This document shows positions 44,637 to 56,264 of a DNA stretch of 64,000 bases, piece by piece. Both the position numbers and the translations under genes were made by a program. Under the pieces are notes generated by a model, which worked only from the letters and a program-made list of their open reading frames with translations, searched no databases and had not been told where the DNA came from. This DNA comes from Orientallactaga sibirica (lineage: Eukaryota > Chordata > Mammalia > Rodentia > Dipodidae): contig JAEOAD010000048.1 of the NCBI GenBank assembly GCA_036365145.1, positions 11,356,501 to 11,420,500 on the forward strand, written 5' to 3'. Positions within the stretch are counted from its first letter, which is position 1. Each line of letters opens with the position of its first letter.

Positions 44637-44776
44637 CTTTTGATATGAGGTTTCAGTACATAGACTCAGGCTGACCTTGAACTCAGTATGTAGTCTAGAA
44701 TGGTCTTCAATTCCTAGAATCTTCCTGCCTCAGCCTGCTTAGTGTTGGGATTACAGATACCACTGCGCCTGGCTTT
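44637..44776 (-). mobile_element. B1 SINE, old
   Basis: GCCAGGCGCAGTGGTATCTG, CTGTAATCCCAACACTAAGC on the minus strand. It abuts the head of the preceding B2. Confidence 0.82.
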
Positions 44777-44852
44777 CTTTTCTCTTGCCCTCCTGAAACT
44801 CCAGACATGCTGGTCTCCTTGATGTTCCTCAGACTCCCCTCCTTGAAGCCTC

Positions 44853-45024
44853 CAGGTTTTTTTGTTTTGTTTTGTTTTTTGTTTTTTCAAGGTAGGGTCT
44901 CACTCCAGCTCAGGCTGACTGGAAGTCACTATGTAGTCTCAGGGTGGCCTTGAACTCATGGTGATCCTCTTAACACTGCCTCCTGAGTGCTGGGATTTAA
45001 AGGTGTGTGCCACCATGTCCAGCC
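44853..45024 (-). mobile_element. B1 SINE
   Basis: A complete minus-strand copy: GCTGGACATGGTGGCACACA through CAGCCTGAGCTGGAGTGAGA with a TTTTG-rich (plus-strand) tail. It lies 76 bp from the older B1. Confidence 0.92.
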
Positions 45025-45289
45025 TCGCATGTCTTCTTAAGTTGATGACTTCTTTAAAACTTATGCCACACCCTGTCCATTTCTGATTCCCCCCTCCCTT
45101 GTTCTGTTTCATTTTTCACCTTCTGACTTGCTGTGACCTACTTTATGTTCAGCCACCCTTTGCTTTCCAGGCATCACTGTCCATTTTGTTCAGTGACGTA
45201 TAATGGTAGGATCAATAAATACAAGCTGCTAAGTTAATAAATATTGTAGTATATATGCCTTCTGAAGGATTCAAAATAAGACATAATGA
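45025..45289. other. Unannotated sequence
   Basis: Nothing recognised. Confidence 0.4.
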
Positions 45290-45495
45290 GAATACACTGT
45301 CTGCCCAAAGACTCACGTACATCACTTTATTCCGTCTTAATTCTGCCAGATGAAATAGCATTTGCATTCATCAACCATGCAAATACACAGGGAAATTTAA
45401 GGTAACTTCCTGAAGGTTCTTATTTAATTAGGGAAATTTAAACACAGCTCTCCCAAACACACATTCTCTCATTATATCATATTAATTCCAATTCT
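45290..45495 (+). mobile_element. MIR SINE, decayed
   Basis: CGTACATCACTTTATTCCGTC, CCAGATGAAATAGCATTTGC, AAATTTAAGGTAACTTCCTG and AATTTAAACACAGCTCTCCC follow the MIR order around the 'gttaagtaacttgccc' site. Confidence 0.5.
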
Positions 45496-46055
45496 TAAAC
45501 CACCTGAAGCCATTTCCTTCTTTGACTCTCTAGTGAATGTGTTCCTCTTCCTTCTTTTCTGACCCAGCCTGAGAATCAATCATTGCTCCAACAGTCTCTA
45601 GTTCCTTCTATTGCATCAGAATTATGTCAGGAACCAAAATGTAAATGCTAGGTGTGCTATTTTTCACTACTGGGTTTTTTTTTTTTTTCTTGTTCTTCTA
45701 GGCTAACAGTGCAAGCAGATATATATGTGAACACTAAGCCTTTTACACACATAAAAGCCAGAGATATTCTATTTATAACTATCAGTATCTGGATTAAAAT
45801 AAAGATAACTTCATGATGATATATCCAGATCTAATTCATTGCCATTGGATTCTTACTGACTTATTTACTCACTTATCTGTCACCTTCTGCTCCCAAAATG
45901 AGAAGTCTAGCTTCCATTCTTCCTCATCTATTTTCTTACTTGCAGTTTTAGGGTGTTCACCCATACCCCCTTGGAAACTGTTTATCAACTACAGTGCAGT
46001 GTTTTGGGGAATTCCTTTTGTTTCTGGACTCAGAGACTTGTCATTTCCAAAGTGA
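45496..46055. other. Unannotated sequence
   Basis: No repeat or exon recognised. A poly-T run lies at 45676-45689. Confidence 0.4.
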
Positions 46056-46070
46056 CTTAAGTCAGTATCT

Positions 46071-46124
46071 TTTTAAAAAAATTATACTTATTTATTTATT
46101 TATTTAAGAGAGAGAAAAAGGGAG

Positions 46125-46166
<42 letters not shown>

Positions 46167-46333
46167 GAAGGAAGGAAGGAGAAAATGGATGTGCCAGGGC
46201 CTCCAGCCACAGCAAAAGAACTCCAGATGCATGCACTCCCTTTTGCATCTGGCTTATGTGGCTCCTGGAGAATCAAACTGGGATCTTTTGGCTTTGCTGG
46301 CAAATGCCTTAACTGCTTAGCATCTCTCAAGCC
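46071..46333 (-). mobile_element. B2-type SINE, perfect 15-bp duplication, (GAAA)n tract
   Basis: CTTAAGTCAGTATCT at 46056-46070 and 46334-46348. The pyrimidine tract has become (GAAA)n then (GGAA)n at 46124-46180. Box B region CTGGAGAATCAAACTGG. Confidence 0.96.
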
Positions 46334-46679
46334 CTTAAGTCAGTATCTAATTCCTCCACTCCATGCCATGATGACCTTCACATAGTCACAATGCATTTTT
46401 AATTCTTTCCACGCGTTTTGCTTTCTGACAGCATATCCCATGAGCTACTTGATTTTAAACACACTACACATTAAAGTTTTCCTATGTGCTGTGAAGTTCT
46501 ATGAATTTTGAAAAATGTTTATAGTTTTTAAATTTACTGTTACATTATAATACAGAATAGCTTTCCTTTCCATCGAAAACTGTTTCCTATGCTTTACCTA
46601 CTTATTTTTCCACTCCTCTCTAAGCCTCTTGCAAACATTCTTCTGTACTGCTTTGTCTTTTCCAGAATGTCATATAATT

Positions 46680-46893
46680 ATTGTTTCTTAATTTTATTTA
46701 TTTACTTATTGATTATTTGAGAGAGAGAGAGAGATGGAGGTAGAGAGAGAGAATGGGTTTCCAGGGCCTCCAGCAACTCCAGAAGCATGTGCCACCTTGT
46801 GCATCTGGCTTTATGTGGGTAATGGGGAATCAAATCTGGGTCCTTAGGCTTCACAGGCAAGTGCCTTAAGCACTTAGCAATCCCTCCAGCCCA
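46680..46893 (-). mobile_element. B2-type SINE in L1, 16-bp duplication
   Basis: AGAATGTCATATAATT (46664-46679) and AGAATGTCAGATAATT (46894-46909), one difference. Part of the body near CTCCAGCAACTCCAGAAGC is shortened by a small deletion. Confidence 0.95.
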
Positions 46894-47309
46894 AGAATGT
46901 CAGATAATTGAAACTATTGAGCAGGATGTTTATTTTCAGTATGATTTACATATTTACACTAGCTTCATTATATTAAGTGCGTACACTTCAGATTCACCTG
47001 TGTCTTTTCTTGTGTCTTGATAATTTATTTATATTGCTGAATAGTATTCTGCCGAAGGGATAGAACACAGTATACTGATTCCAAGATATGTAGATTCCTT
47101 TCACTCTCTGGAATTGATAAATAAAGGTTCTAGAATTATTCACATTTAGGTTTTTATCTGTATATAAGTTTTTATTTCAGCTGGGTAAATACCTATGAGA
47201 GTAGTTGCTGGATTATAGAGTAATAAAATGTTTAGTTTTATAAAATATTGCCAAATTGTCTCCAAAGTGGATGAATCATTTTGTATTACCATTAGTAATG
47301 TGCGTGTGA

Positions 47310-47632
47310 TAGTCTGAATCTGAAATGTCCTCTCACACCCCATACATTAAAGGCTTACGTCTTTAACTCAGTACTTTTGAGAGGCGCCACCTATGGTACC
47401 TTCAGGCCATCGGGGATGTGTCCTTGAAGGGAATTGTGGGATTTTTGTGCCTTTTCCTCTCTTTTGTGTCCTGATGGTGAGGTGAGTGGCTTTGCTCCAC
47501 CATGCCTTGCTGTCCTAATGAACTGCCTCACCATGAACACAAATACCACAGGAAGGAGCCTTCTCAAACAGAAAGCCCAAGTAAACTTCTCCTGGGAGTT
47601 AATTATAGCTGGCTGTAAAGATGACTAAGACA
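47310..47632 (+). mobile_element. Family M-like repeat nested in L1
   Basis: TAGTCTGAATCTGAAATGTC start, CTTGAAGGGAATTGTGGGAT, ACTGCCTCACCATGAACACA and AGATGACTAAGACA end. It is more diverged than the other copies and may be a sister family. GTGTGA occurs on both sides (47304-47309, 47633-47638), and L1 resumes directly. Confidence 0.55.
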
Positions 47633-47760
47633 GTGTGAGAGCACTTATCACTCTGAACTCTTACTAGAAGCTGCTGTTGTTTAGGGTTTTAAAGCTTTTT
47701 AACTAGTTGTGCGGTAGAATTCCACTGTTGTTTTGTTTTTAAATCTCTACTGTAAATTAT

Positions 47761-48389
47761 GTCAAGCATATGTTATATGGTTATTTGTAATGGGGGGGTG
47801 GGTCATTAGATATTTTTCTCAGTGTCTTAGGTTGGTTTTTTTTTTAACCCCTGAGGATGTAAATCAAGTGTCAAGTTGAGTGGATTGGATTGGTTACTTT
47901 GAATGTATGTGGGGGTATCTGATAGGCCCATGAGTTAGGCAAAGGATTGGTTACATTGTATGTGGGGCCAGCTGGCCTCCTGGTGAGTAAAGGCTTTTGA
48001 CCTTTTGATGAGTCAGCATTAGTCAGAGAATTTTTGAATTTCAATTCTCTGCTTTTAGGACTTACTACAGAATTTCTGTGCTCATTGGCTCTGCTAGGAC
48101 ATGCAGTGCAGATATCTCCTTATTCTTTTTAGGTTTGCCACCCTAACTAGCTGTCTACCAAATGGGGGCTATTTACTCCTAGTCTCTATCATTACAGACT
48201 TTTCTTTTTAATTGTAAATTAAATTGTGTTCTCTTTTTAATTGTAAATTCTATTTGCTCACTAGCAATAGACTACAGAAAAACAATTTACTGGCTTATTA
48301 GTTCTCAAAGTTTAAAATACTATTCTTTTTAGAACTTAAAAATAATTTCTGGGACTTTTTTATCTTTTCTTTTTTAGAACTGAAAATTT
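47761..48389. other. Unannotated sequence
   Basis: A small local duplication of CTTTTTAATTGTAAATT lies near 48204-48250. No exon recognised. Confidence 0.4.
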
Positions 48390-48628
48390 TTTTTGTTTAT
48401 TTTTATTTATTTTCTTGAGAGCAACAGAGAGATAAAGAGGCAGAAAGAGAGAGCGAGAGAGAGAGAGAGAGAGAATGGGCATACCAGGGCCTCCAGCCAC
48501 TGCAAATGAACTCCAGATGCATATACAACCTTGTGCATCTGGCTTACATGGGTCCTGGGGAAGCAAGCCTCAAACGAGGGTCCTTAGGCTTCACAAGCAA
48601 CTAACTGCTAAGCCATCTCTCCAGCCCA
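48390..48628 (-). mobile_element. B2-type SINE, box-B-duplicated form
   Basis: The minus strand at about 48560-48580 reads ACCCTCGTTTGAGGCTTGCT, the duplicated box B. It shares with the 52.6-kb copy a TTTATTTTCTTGAGAGCAAC tail region absent from other forms. Confidence 0.92.
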
Positions 48629-48699
48629 GACTTTTTTTTATCTTGCTATAAAATATTGTCATCAGAAAAAAAGAGAATTTTTTTCTACATTTCCAATTT

Positions 48700-49019
48700 G
48701 TGTACAAAAATGCTTTTGCATTTCTTATTTTTCTAGCTAAGTTGTCCAGTGCAATTCTGAATACAAATGGTGAAAGTGGTTATCCTTCCTTTATTCCCAG
48801 TTTTAAGGGAAAAGTATCTAGTTTCTCTCTGTGAAGTATGATTAAAAAGTCATAGAGTTTCTGTGCTGGAGAGATGGCTTAGTGATTAAAGCACTTGCCA
48901 GTGAAGCCTAAGGTCCCAGGTTTGATTCCCCAGTATCCACGTAAGCCAGATGTACAAGGTGGCACATGCATCTGCAGTTTGTTTGCAGTGGCTGGAGGCC
49001 CTGGTGTGCCCATTCTCTC

Positions 49020-49061
<42 letters not shown>

Positions 49062-49115
49062 CCTTCCTTCAATAAATCAATTTTTTAAGCGTTGTAGTTT
49101 TTATGATGTTCTTTA
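48700..49115 (-). mobile_element. L1 ORF2 fragment interrupted by a B2
   Basis: Antisense landmarks GGTGAAAGTGGTTATCCTTC and GGGAAAAGTATCTAGTTTCT precede the B2, and GTTTTTATGATGTTCTTTAC follows it, as in intact L1 ORF2. Confidence 0.55.
48863..49087 (+). mobile_element. B2-type SINE with (CT)n tract
   Basis: Complete: box A TGGCTTAGTGA, box B GGTTTGATTCC, GTACAAGGTGGCACATGCAT, then (CT)n at 49024-49056 and a short AATAAATCAA tail. Confidence 0.93.
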
Positions 49116-49654
49116 CCACCGACAACTCCAGGCGCCTTTTCAGACATACACTGTTTTTCTCTAACCATGTCTTTGTATACATTTGAACCAGATTCAATGT
49201 AGCTCATAATGTCTCTTTGTAAGGGGGTCAGGCAGAGACCTTGATCCTATCTTGTTTCTTCTTCAAGAAATAGTCGTGCTCTGAGATGCCCCAAGGACTA
49301 TATCCGCTACTATTGTCCTTGGCAATTGTGGCAACTTAGCGTATTTCTGAATAGCTAGTCTCTGTGTAAAAGAGCCACTTCTGAGAGCATGAATCAGGGA
49401 CGTATTGTTTTGTACATATTTAACTAGGACATAGAAATAATCAGGAAATGTGGTTAATACTTGAAAGAAAATCATACAAGAAGTAAGTGGGAAAGATGCT
49501 AAAATTCTTTGTATGGAGTGAAGTGGTGATACCAACTTATTGCTCAAAGGCTGAGGGAAGAAACGTTCTTCAAGGCGATTGCCTGCATTTCCTTCTTGGC
49601 ACCTTTCAAAGCACACGCACAGCACCCGGACATTTTATTTCTTTGCTGAACACG
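49116..49654. other. Unannotated sequence
   Basis: A 120-codon minus frame (49263-49625) has no recognised domain. No repeat named. Confidence 0.4.
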
Positions 49655-50075
49655 TATCCTTCACCCCATGCAGGAGTGAATACTGTTGTGCCAAAATTCA
49701 TGTCCACTGCAACTTGTCAATGTGACCTCATTTGAAAATTGTTTGTGCAAGTGTAACCAAGATGACGCCAGACTGGACTTAAAGGCATAACCCAATTCAG
49801 ATGCTAATTCAGTATGATCCGGTGTCTTTATATAAAGTAGGCCATTTGGACGCAAGTTTTGGAGAAGGCCATCACCAGGGGATATTGGGGATTGCCGGTA
49901 AGCAACCACCAAGAGCTGGAAGAGACAGGCAAGCATCCTTCTCTAGAGTCTTAGGGGAAAGCTTGGCTGCGCTGACCTGAGTTAGGGTTGCTGGCCTCCA
50001 GAGCTGTGAGAGAATGACTTTCTGCTGTCTCAAGCCACCTGTTGTTATATCATTACATCAGCCACAGGACACTAA
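49655..50075 (+). mobile_element. Ancient mammalian interspersed repeat, second copy
   Basis: AAAATTCATGTCCACTGCAA, TGTGACCTCATTTGAAAATT, ATCCGGTGTCTTTATATAAA, GCTGGCCTCCAGAGCTGTGA and TCAAGCCACCTGTTG give the full order of the family seen at 23.7 kb. Longer and better kept than that copy. Confidence 0.6.
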
Positions 50076-50424
50076 TATTACTCCCGACGTGTATGCCGTG
50101 CGGTGCCAGGAGTATAAGGACCAAGCACTTTATTTAGAACACTCTCTGATGCCAATATATTCAGGGGGAAAGGGGGAAAAAACTCACTCAGTTTGGGGAT
50201 ATTTAAAAATTGGCAATGATAAGGACCATTTTTACAAAGGAAAATGTCATCCCTCTAGTTGATTAATGTCTTTGCGTTTCATCAGGCTCCGGACGGGATG
50301 ATTCAAGAAATGTGCTTCATCTTGCATGACATCCAAACCTATTCTCCTTGGGGCTGGTCTCCTTATTTTCCTGGCCATTTGTTGGCTGCAAAAGTCTTTT
50401 CTGGATCTACTCTAATTGCTTCTT
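50076..50424. other. Unannotated sequence
   Basis: No repeat or exon recognised. Confidence 0.4.
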
Positions 50425-50518
50425 ACTCTGTTACTTTGGGGTTATTTCACTGTGTAGCTCAGGCTGATCTTATGCTTCCTAAGTGCTGGGCTTACAGATG
50501 TGTGCCAGCACATGTGGC
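50425..50518 (-). mobile_element. B1-like fragment, old
   Basis: TAGCTCAGGCTGATCTTATG and AAGTGCTGGGCTTACAGATG, then GTGTGCCAGCACATG, are B1/7SL landmarks, with a deletion in the middle. Confidence 0.65.
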
Positions 50519-50568
50519 AAGAATCATGACTTCTGGACAATCTAGGTGTTAAGCTAGTACTTGACACG

Positions 50569-50920
50569 TATGGTAGTTTGAATAGATGGACTCTACTATA
50601 TTCCGTGTTTCATTATTTTTTAGTTTGCATCTTCAGCCACCTGGCTGAAGGCAGCGTCACTGGGCAGATCTTAAGGTGTGGTGGTGGGTTTGAGATTTCA
50701 ATCTAAAGATATGCAAAGTGTGCCTAGCTGGAGGTCCTGAGGTGTGCTGTGCTGTGTGGCTTTTGGCTTTTCTCTCTTGCCTGGTCCTTTAAGAGCAGGC
50801 CAGCTTCTGCCATTATGGAACTTCCCCTGGATTTGTAAGTTTCAATAAATCCCTTCCTCCATAACTGTGCCTGGTCTGAAAGTTCATCTCAGCGAACCCT
50901 GAAGCTGTCTGCCACAACAG
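50569..50920 (+). mobile_element. Family M medium repeat, further copy
   Basis: GGTAGTTTGAATAGATGGAC start, CAGCCACCTGGCTGAAGGC, ATGGAACTTCCCCTGGATTT, CAATAAATCCCTTCCTCC signal, CTGTCTGCCACAACAG end. Confidence 0.62.
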
Positions 50921-52084
50921 GAATTGGGAGCAAGTTTTAATTCATTGATTTAAATATCTCAGGCTTTCATGCACCAAGATCCCAGAAAAAAACACAAAAC
51001 ACATTCTAGTGCATCTTGATTTGATTAGCATGTGGCTTACTGAGCATTTAGTCTACACATGTCAGGGAAGAGCAGGTGTGTGTGGTAAGAAAAGGTGAAT
51101 TTAATCTTGATCCCATCGTATCCTGGAGACATTCCTTAGATCAAGTTAATTTGGCTGGATGTCTATTTGCTTATCTGTAAAATGGTGATAATGTGGAATA
51201 CTATAAATAGTATATAACTAGGAAGTCACTGTTTAGATTTTTTTCAATGAGTACTCATTAAGAAAACTGCTCCCCAGTGCCCTTTATTCTGAAGTAGGGA
51301 AGATCTGTTGAAGATTTCTGTCAGTAACATTTTCCTGTCAGAAAGATAAATGCAAAAGACCGGCCCTCCGAACTGCCACAGTGACAACTGTACATTCCTT
51401 GGGAGTTAATCAAGTTCTCTCATAACTGAAAAATACATAGTGTTAAGTTTGTTTTAAGATGCAGAAGCAATAAACGCAGAACACAGCCCCTTCTGGCAGA
51501 CATAATATGGTCTAAAGAAAACAAGAGCAGAAAAGACACCTGAAATTACAGGTCAGTCAATTGAAATCAGATGGACAACCTGGTAGCTTGGGTCTTAGCA
51601 TGTGAGCTCACACTGACTCACTCCCAGAGCCGTCAGTCTTGGGTGTGGAATCAAGAGCCAGACGGATAAAAAAGGCTGGGGTCGTACAGTATTGTTTTGT
51701 GGGGGCAGAAGAAGCAGTAATAACCCCATGGATTTCCAGTCACAGGAGGACGGGGTTGAACTGGGCATTCCTTGTCCTTGCTGATGATCAATAAGTGAGC
51801 AGAGATGGTGTGCTCGTGCTCACTAAACCATCTTTTCTTGGAAGGAAGCAGAAAGGAAGAGAACATGTGATGCTGTTTGCATTGAGCTTTTCTCATTTCT
51901 GCCATTTTTCCAAGACTGGATCTGCACTGGACTGAAAGCAATTCAGTGTCCTCTTTGTCATGCGTCTTCTACCTTTTGTTTCTCCTTTCTTCATCTTTCC
52001 TTCTTCCATGCCCCCTCCTTTACTTCTTTCTCCCCTTTTTCCTCTTTATCTCTTCCCTTCCTCAAATCAGATAGAGACACACTT
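50921..52084. other. Mostly unannotated; MIR-like trace at 51130-51225
   Basis: GCTTATCTGTAAAATGGTGA is the antisense MIR hallmark ('ctcatctgtaaaatggggat'). The rest, including a pyrimidine-rich stretch at 51965-52070, shows no exon. Confidence 0.45.
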
Positions 52085-52098
52085 AAGAAACAGAAGTG

Positions 52099-52267
52099 AG
52101 CCGGGAGTGGTGGCACACGCCTTTAGTCCCAGCACTTGGGAGGCAGAGGTAGGAGGATCGCCATGAGTTCCAGGCCACCCTGAGAATACACAGTGAATTC
52201 CAGGTCAGCCTGGACTACGGTGAGACCCTACCTTGATAAAACAAACAAAAAAAGAAAAAGAAAAAAA
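52099..52267 (+). mobile_element. B1 SINE, perfect 14-bp duplication
   Basis: AAGAAACAGAAGTG at 52085-52098 and 52268-52281. The body reads GCCGGGAGTGGTGGCACACG through GAATACACAGTGAATTCCAGG. Confidence 0.96.
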
Positions 52268-52579
52268 AAGAAACAGAAGTGGTCATGAACATTACACTGT
52301 AAAGAATATCAAACAGTGTGAGATTACCTAGTCTGTCTGGAGCTAAGACAGTGAGAATCCAGCCAGTATTCAGGCATGGAAATCTGATTACTATGTTACT
52401 CAGTGTCAAAATTAAATTATATTAATTAATTACTTAATGAAGATGTCACCAGTGTTTGTGTGAAATAAAGTATCTGTTGACACGAGGCTCTGGAAGCGGA
52501 AACACTGATCTGGAAGAGTACAAAAGGCGTGAAGCCGCTCACCTGAGACAACTGTGGCTGGGAGAGCATATTTGACCCT

Positions 52580-52814
52580 TTTTTGTTGTTCTTTATTTTT
52601 ATTTATTTGAGAGCAACAGACAGACAGAGAAAGAAGGAGGCAGAGAGAGAGAGAGAATGGGCACATCAGGGCCTCTATCCATTGCAAATGAACTCCAGAC
52701 TCATGCACCACCTTGTGCATCTGGCTTACATGGGTACTGGGGAATCGGGCCTCGAACTGGGGTCCTTAGGCTTCACAGGCAAGCACTTAACTGCTAAGCC
52801 ATCTCTCCAGCCCC
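52580..52814 (-). mobile_element. B2-type SINE, box-B-duplicated form
   Basis: The minus strand at about 52741-52762 carries CCCAGTTCGAGGCCCGATTC, the least decayed example of the duplicated box B. Its TTGAGAGCAACAGACAGAC tail region matches the 48.4-kb copy. Confidence 0.94.
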
Positions 52815-53885
52815 TATTTGTCCTTTCTTAGTTTTAAATGGGAGGCATGAGCAAAATAGGGAAGCTATCAGTTATGACCACACCCTGTCTTCTTTGGGCC
52901 AGTGGGTGCAAGTGTGTGGTCTGACTCCACTCACTGTAGGTTTTGATCAGAATTCTATTTTTATATGGTCTAGCACTTGTCTTTATATATCCAGTCTCTT
53001 TGGAACCTAAACTGGGCGTATTCCTAAATGTTCAGCCATCTTAGAACTAAAACAGGGGGCTTTCTATGGCTATCATCAAAGTAGCTCTTTCCAGAACAAC
53101 AATAACAACAATTCTAGCCCCTAAACTAAAATAAAGAAAATCTAAACTACTGAACCCAGACTGAAAATTATGAATATATTACTTAACATAAAACACTGAC
53201 TAAGAAGGTGGGAGAACCTACAAACTGGAAGGGCAAATATGGGAGAAATTATGAGAATTATATTACCCAAACCAGATTTCCCATATATTGAAGCAGTAGC
53301 TAGGCCATTGGAATAGCAATGATACCCTGGAAGATAAAGCCAGCTTGTTTCAGGCTCTCTTACCTCTGTGCCAATAACCAGAGAGACACACCAGCACCAC
53401 ATAGAGGATCTGGCTCAAAATCGTCTTCAAGAGGAGAAGATATATACGTGTATGCTGCGGTAAATACCTTTGGGGATATTGGACCTGGGACAAAATAATG
53501 GAATTTTAAGCTTGATTCAATGTACTAGCTCAGGCATGTTCATTGGTTTTAGTGGTACCTTAATGACATGGAAGTTTCTAGAGCCAATGAGATGTGTATC
53601 ATATAAACTAAAAGTGATTTGAACACTCTAAAACCATGTGAATTGGGTCACACAGGTCTGGCTTGAACCAGTAGGATAGTCATAGATATTCCCAGATGTC
53701 TGTCATATCAAAGATCCAAATTATTTGGAGGAAAGGGAACACTAGGAATCACGTAGGAATAATCCCTTAATAACATCACATGGAGTACAGTGGCTCTCAT
53801 CCTAAAATCTCCCAAGATCTACATTTCTTTATCAGTTTACTCTTATCGTTCCCTAGGATTATCTAGAACCAGCCAGTTAAATCAG
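52815..53885. other. Unrecognised, possibly retroelement-derived sequence
   Basis: The text at 53640-53870 has the feel of a degraded LTR-retroelement internal region but I cannot place it. Stops occur in all frames and no domain is identified. Confidence 0.3.
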
Positions 53886-53886
53886 A

Positions 53887-54090
53887 GCTGGAGAGATGGC
53901 TTAGCAGGTAAGGTGCTTGCCTACAAAGCCAAAGGACCTTGGTTCAATTCCCCAAGACCCACGTAAACCAGATACACAAGGTGGCACATGTGTCTGAAGT
54001 TTGTTTGCAGTGTCCGGAAGCCCTGGAGTGCCCATTCTCATTCTCTCTCTCTCTCTCTCTTAAATAAATAAATAAAATTAAACATAAGAA
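53887..54090 (+). mobile_element. B2-type SINE, standard form
   Basis: Box A TGGCTTAGCAG, box B GGTTCAATTCC, ACACAAGGTGGCACATGTGT, (TC)n and an AAATAAATAAATAAAATTAA tail. Confidence 0.93.
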
Positions 54091-55734
54091 AAATTACCTT
54101 TACTAATAGAACTTGCAGGGGTTGCCCTATATGATATATTAACTCCAGGAACTGACTTATATAGAATTAGACTTAATTGGGGTGACACTAAAGTGATATC
54201 AAAACTTAAACCCTCCCAGTGTATAGTATGTTAAAATATTTATGTCCCCAAAGAGAGATTACTTAAGTTAGGGATCTACAATGAATTACTGACTATATTT
54301 CTATGGTTCTTTTGGAAAAATAGGAGCATGGAATACAATTAGGGGTCCAGTGACAAGGATACTTGTCCAGATACTCTCTGGACAAGAGCTTGAGTTGTAC
54401 AGGTGTACTTTCCCAAGAGCCCTCGAGTCCAGGCCATGTTCTTAGTCAGGGAAGCATAATGGCTAACCTTGCGAGGGGCAGTCCAGTCTGTTTCCCAGTC
54501 TTTTCTGGGCTTTCTCAGTGGACTCCTACAGAAAGTGGCCACAATGGCAGAGACAGCAATTTTACATGGGCTCAATAATGGGCTTCTCCTTTGTTTAAAG
54601 TCTAGTCCCACCACGGACCCCAAGAGGACCTCAAGGGATTTGGAGGCTGAGTCTGTCATCTGATCATTTCATACTCCGTGGCCAATAATCAAATGAGCAA
54701 CAACGACAACAAAAACAAAGGAAGTAAATACAGGGTTTTTATTGCACAGAGTGATTGATCTTGATTTTCAAACGTCGATCAGTTGGCTCTTATTGATCCA
54801 CAGAGAAGTTTCATTTTGGTGTTGGTTTTAGTGGAGAAATTAATTATGGTGCATATACAGTTTTTTTTTTTTTTTGTAAACTGCATTTTTCACTTAATGA
54901 TATATCTGGGGTTGTTTTCAAGTAGTTATATAGATAATACTTTTAATTAACCAATAACTTAATAACTTAATAACCAGTAACTTAATGACTCATGTAGCAA
55001 TGCCACTCATGGATATTTGTGCTGTTTTCATTGTGAAGATGCAGCCATAGATACAGAGATTGTGTTTAGGTTCCTTGGAAACATAAATATTTCTCTTAGA
55101 TGCAGGAAATGAATGAACAAAAAAAGCATATAATTCAAAAAGAATATGCATTTGGGACTTTGTGAACTGTGGAAGTGGATTTAAAGATATCCTGGGAGTA
55201 GAAGTGTGGTGGAGTGAAGGGACCAGACTCCCCATCAGCAACCAACTCTGATAAATTATCCCTCAGGTCCCTTTTACTTGCAGCATTTATCAGGCTAAAC
55301 TCAGATCTGACTCTTGGGGAGCTCTGTGGCACAAATGCCCCATCAAAAGCAGCTGTACCATGACGGACTACATTGTATGTGTCTCCATCTTTAGGGCCTG
55401 CGTTGTAAGCTCTGTGTCTTTGAAACTCTGATCCTGACCTGCTATGTTGATTGAATCTTGGAAACAGTTAGGGATCCATTGAAGTCCACTTTTCTGGAAA
55501 TTTCATCCCCCGTGTCTGGAGGGGAGGAGGAAAAGAAACCTCTGACTCAAACTTCCATTTTATGATTCATTTGTTCATCAGCATATGTATACGAGGCAGT
55601 TCTGAATGAAAGCTTGTGGTGTAGGAAGGAAAAGTGATTTAGGGATTAAAGCATAGACTCTAGTTTATGCAGCTCTGTGTCTGATGCTCAGGACCCCCCA
55701 CTAAGTGCTAAAATACTTCAAGCAGATTACTAGA
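54091..55734. other. Unannotated sequence, possibly continuing the unrecognised block
   Basis: 54100-54660 resembles the sequence before the B2 in style. Frames at 54339-54663 are open on both strands without domains. A poly-T run lies at 54862-54876. 55000-55730 shows nothing. Confidence 0.3.
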
Positions 55735-56105
55735 TGTGATGCTTAATCTCTGGTTGTCAACTTGACGTATGTAGCATCACCATGGGAACAAAATCTCTTG
55801 TCATGCCTGTTAGGGATTTTCTGGCTTAGAGTGTGATGAGAAGACGCACCGTCATTGTGGGTGACACCGCTGCATGGGCTGTGTCCCTGGAGAGGAAGCC
55901 ACCTGAGCACTGGCATTTTTCACTCTCTACTTCCTCCATACTGATGTGATGATGTGACACTGGGTCCCTGCTCCTGGCAGGCTTTCGCCACCATGTTGGA
56001 CTGCCCCTCCACACTGTAAACTGAAAATAAATCCTTTCATTCCTTAAGCTGCTCCTGATTGTTTTGTTTTGTTTTTCTCTTTTTGTCCCAGCAAAGAGAA
56101 AGCAA
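55735..56105 (+). mobile_element. URR1-like (hAT-Charlie) rodent repeat
   Basis: GGTTGTCAACTTGACGTATG, TGTTAGGGATTTTCTGGCTT, GGGTGACACCGCTGCATGG, AAACTGAAAATAAATCCTTT and GTCCCAGCAAAGAGAAAGC follow the rodent URR/Charlie-type pattern. The start is shared with 41.8-42.2 kb (minus). Confidence 0.55.
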
Positions 56106-56264
56106 TGGATTCATGAGACTCGTTCAAGGTTATCTGTGCAATGGGAATATGAATAGGTTTTTCATAGACTAGGTCTAGGGAATGCTATAAATCTAGTAAG
56201 ATGCCTGTTGTATGTTGGGTTTTATTGAGAAGAGAAATAATATAATCATTAAAGTACATCAGCT

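Larger units (their letters stand above)
46460..47760 (-). mobile_element. Old L1M 3' region, nested by a B2 and a family M element
   Basis: Antisense L1M landmarks in order: CTGTGAAGTTCTATGAATTT, TCTTTTCCAGAATGTCATAT, CTGAATAGTATTCTGCCG, ATAAGTTTTTATTTCAGCTG, GCCAAATTGTCTCCAAAGTG, then after the family M insertion GTGTGAGAGCACTTATC and GAATTCCACTGTTGTTTTG. The element is dead. Confidence 0.75.
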
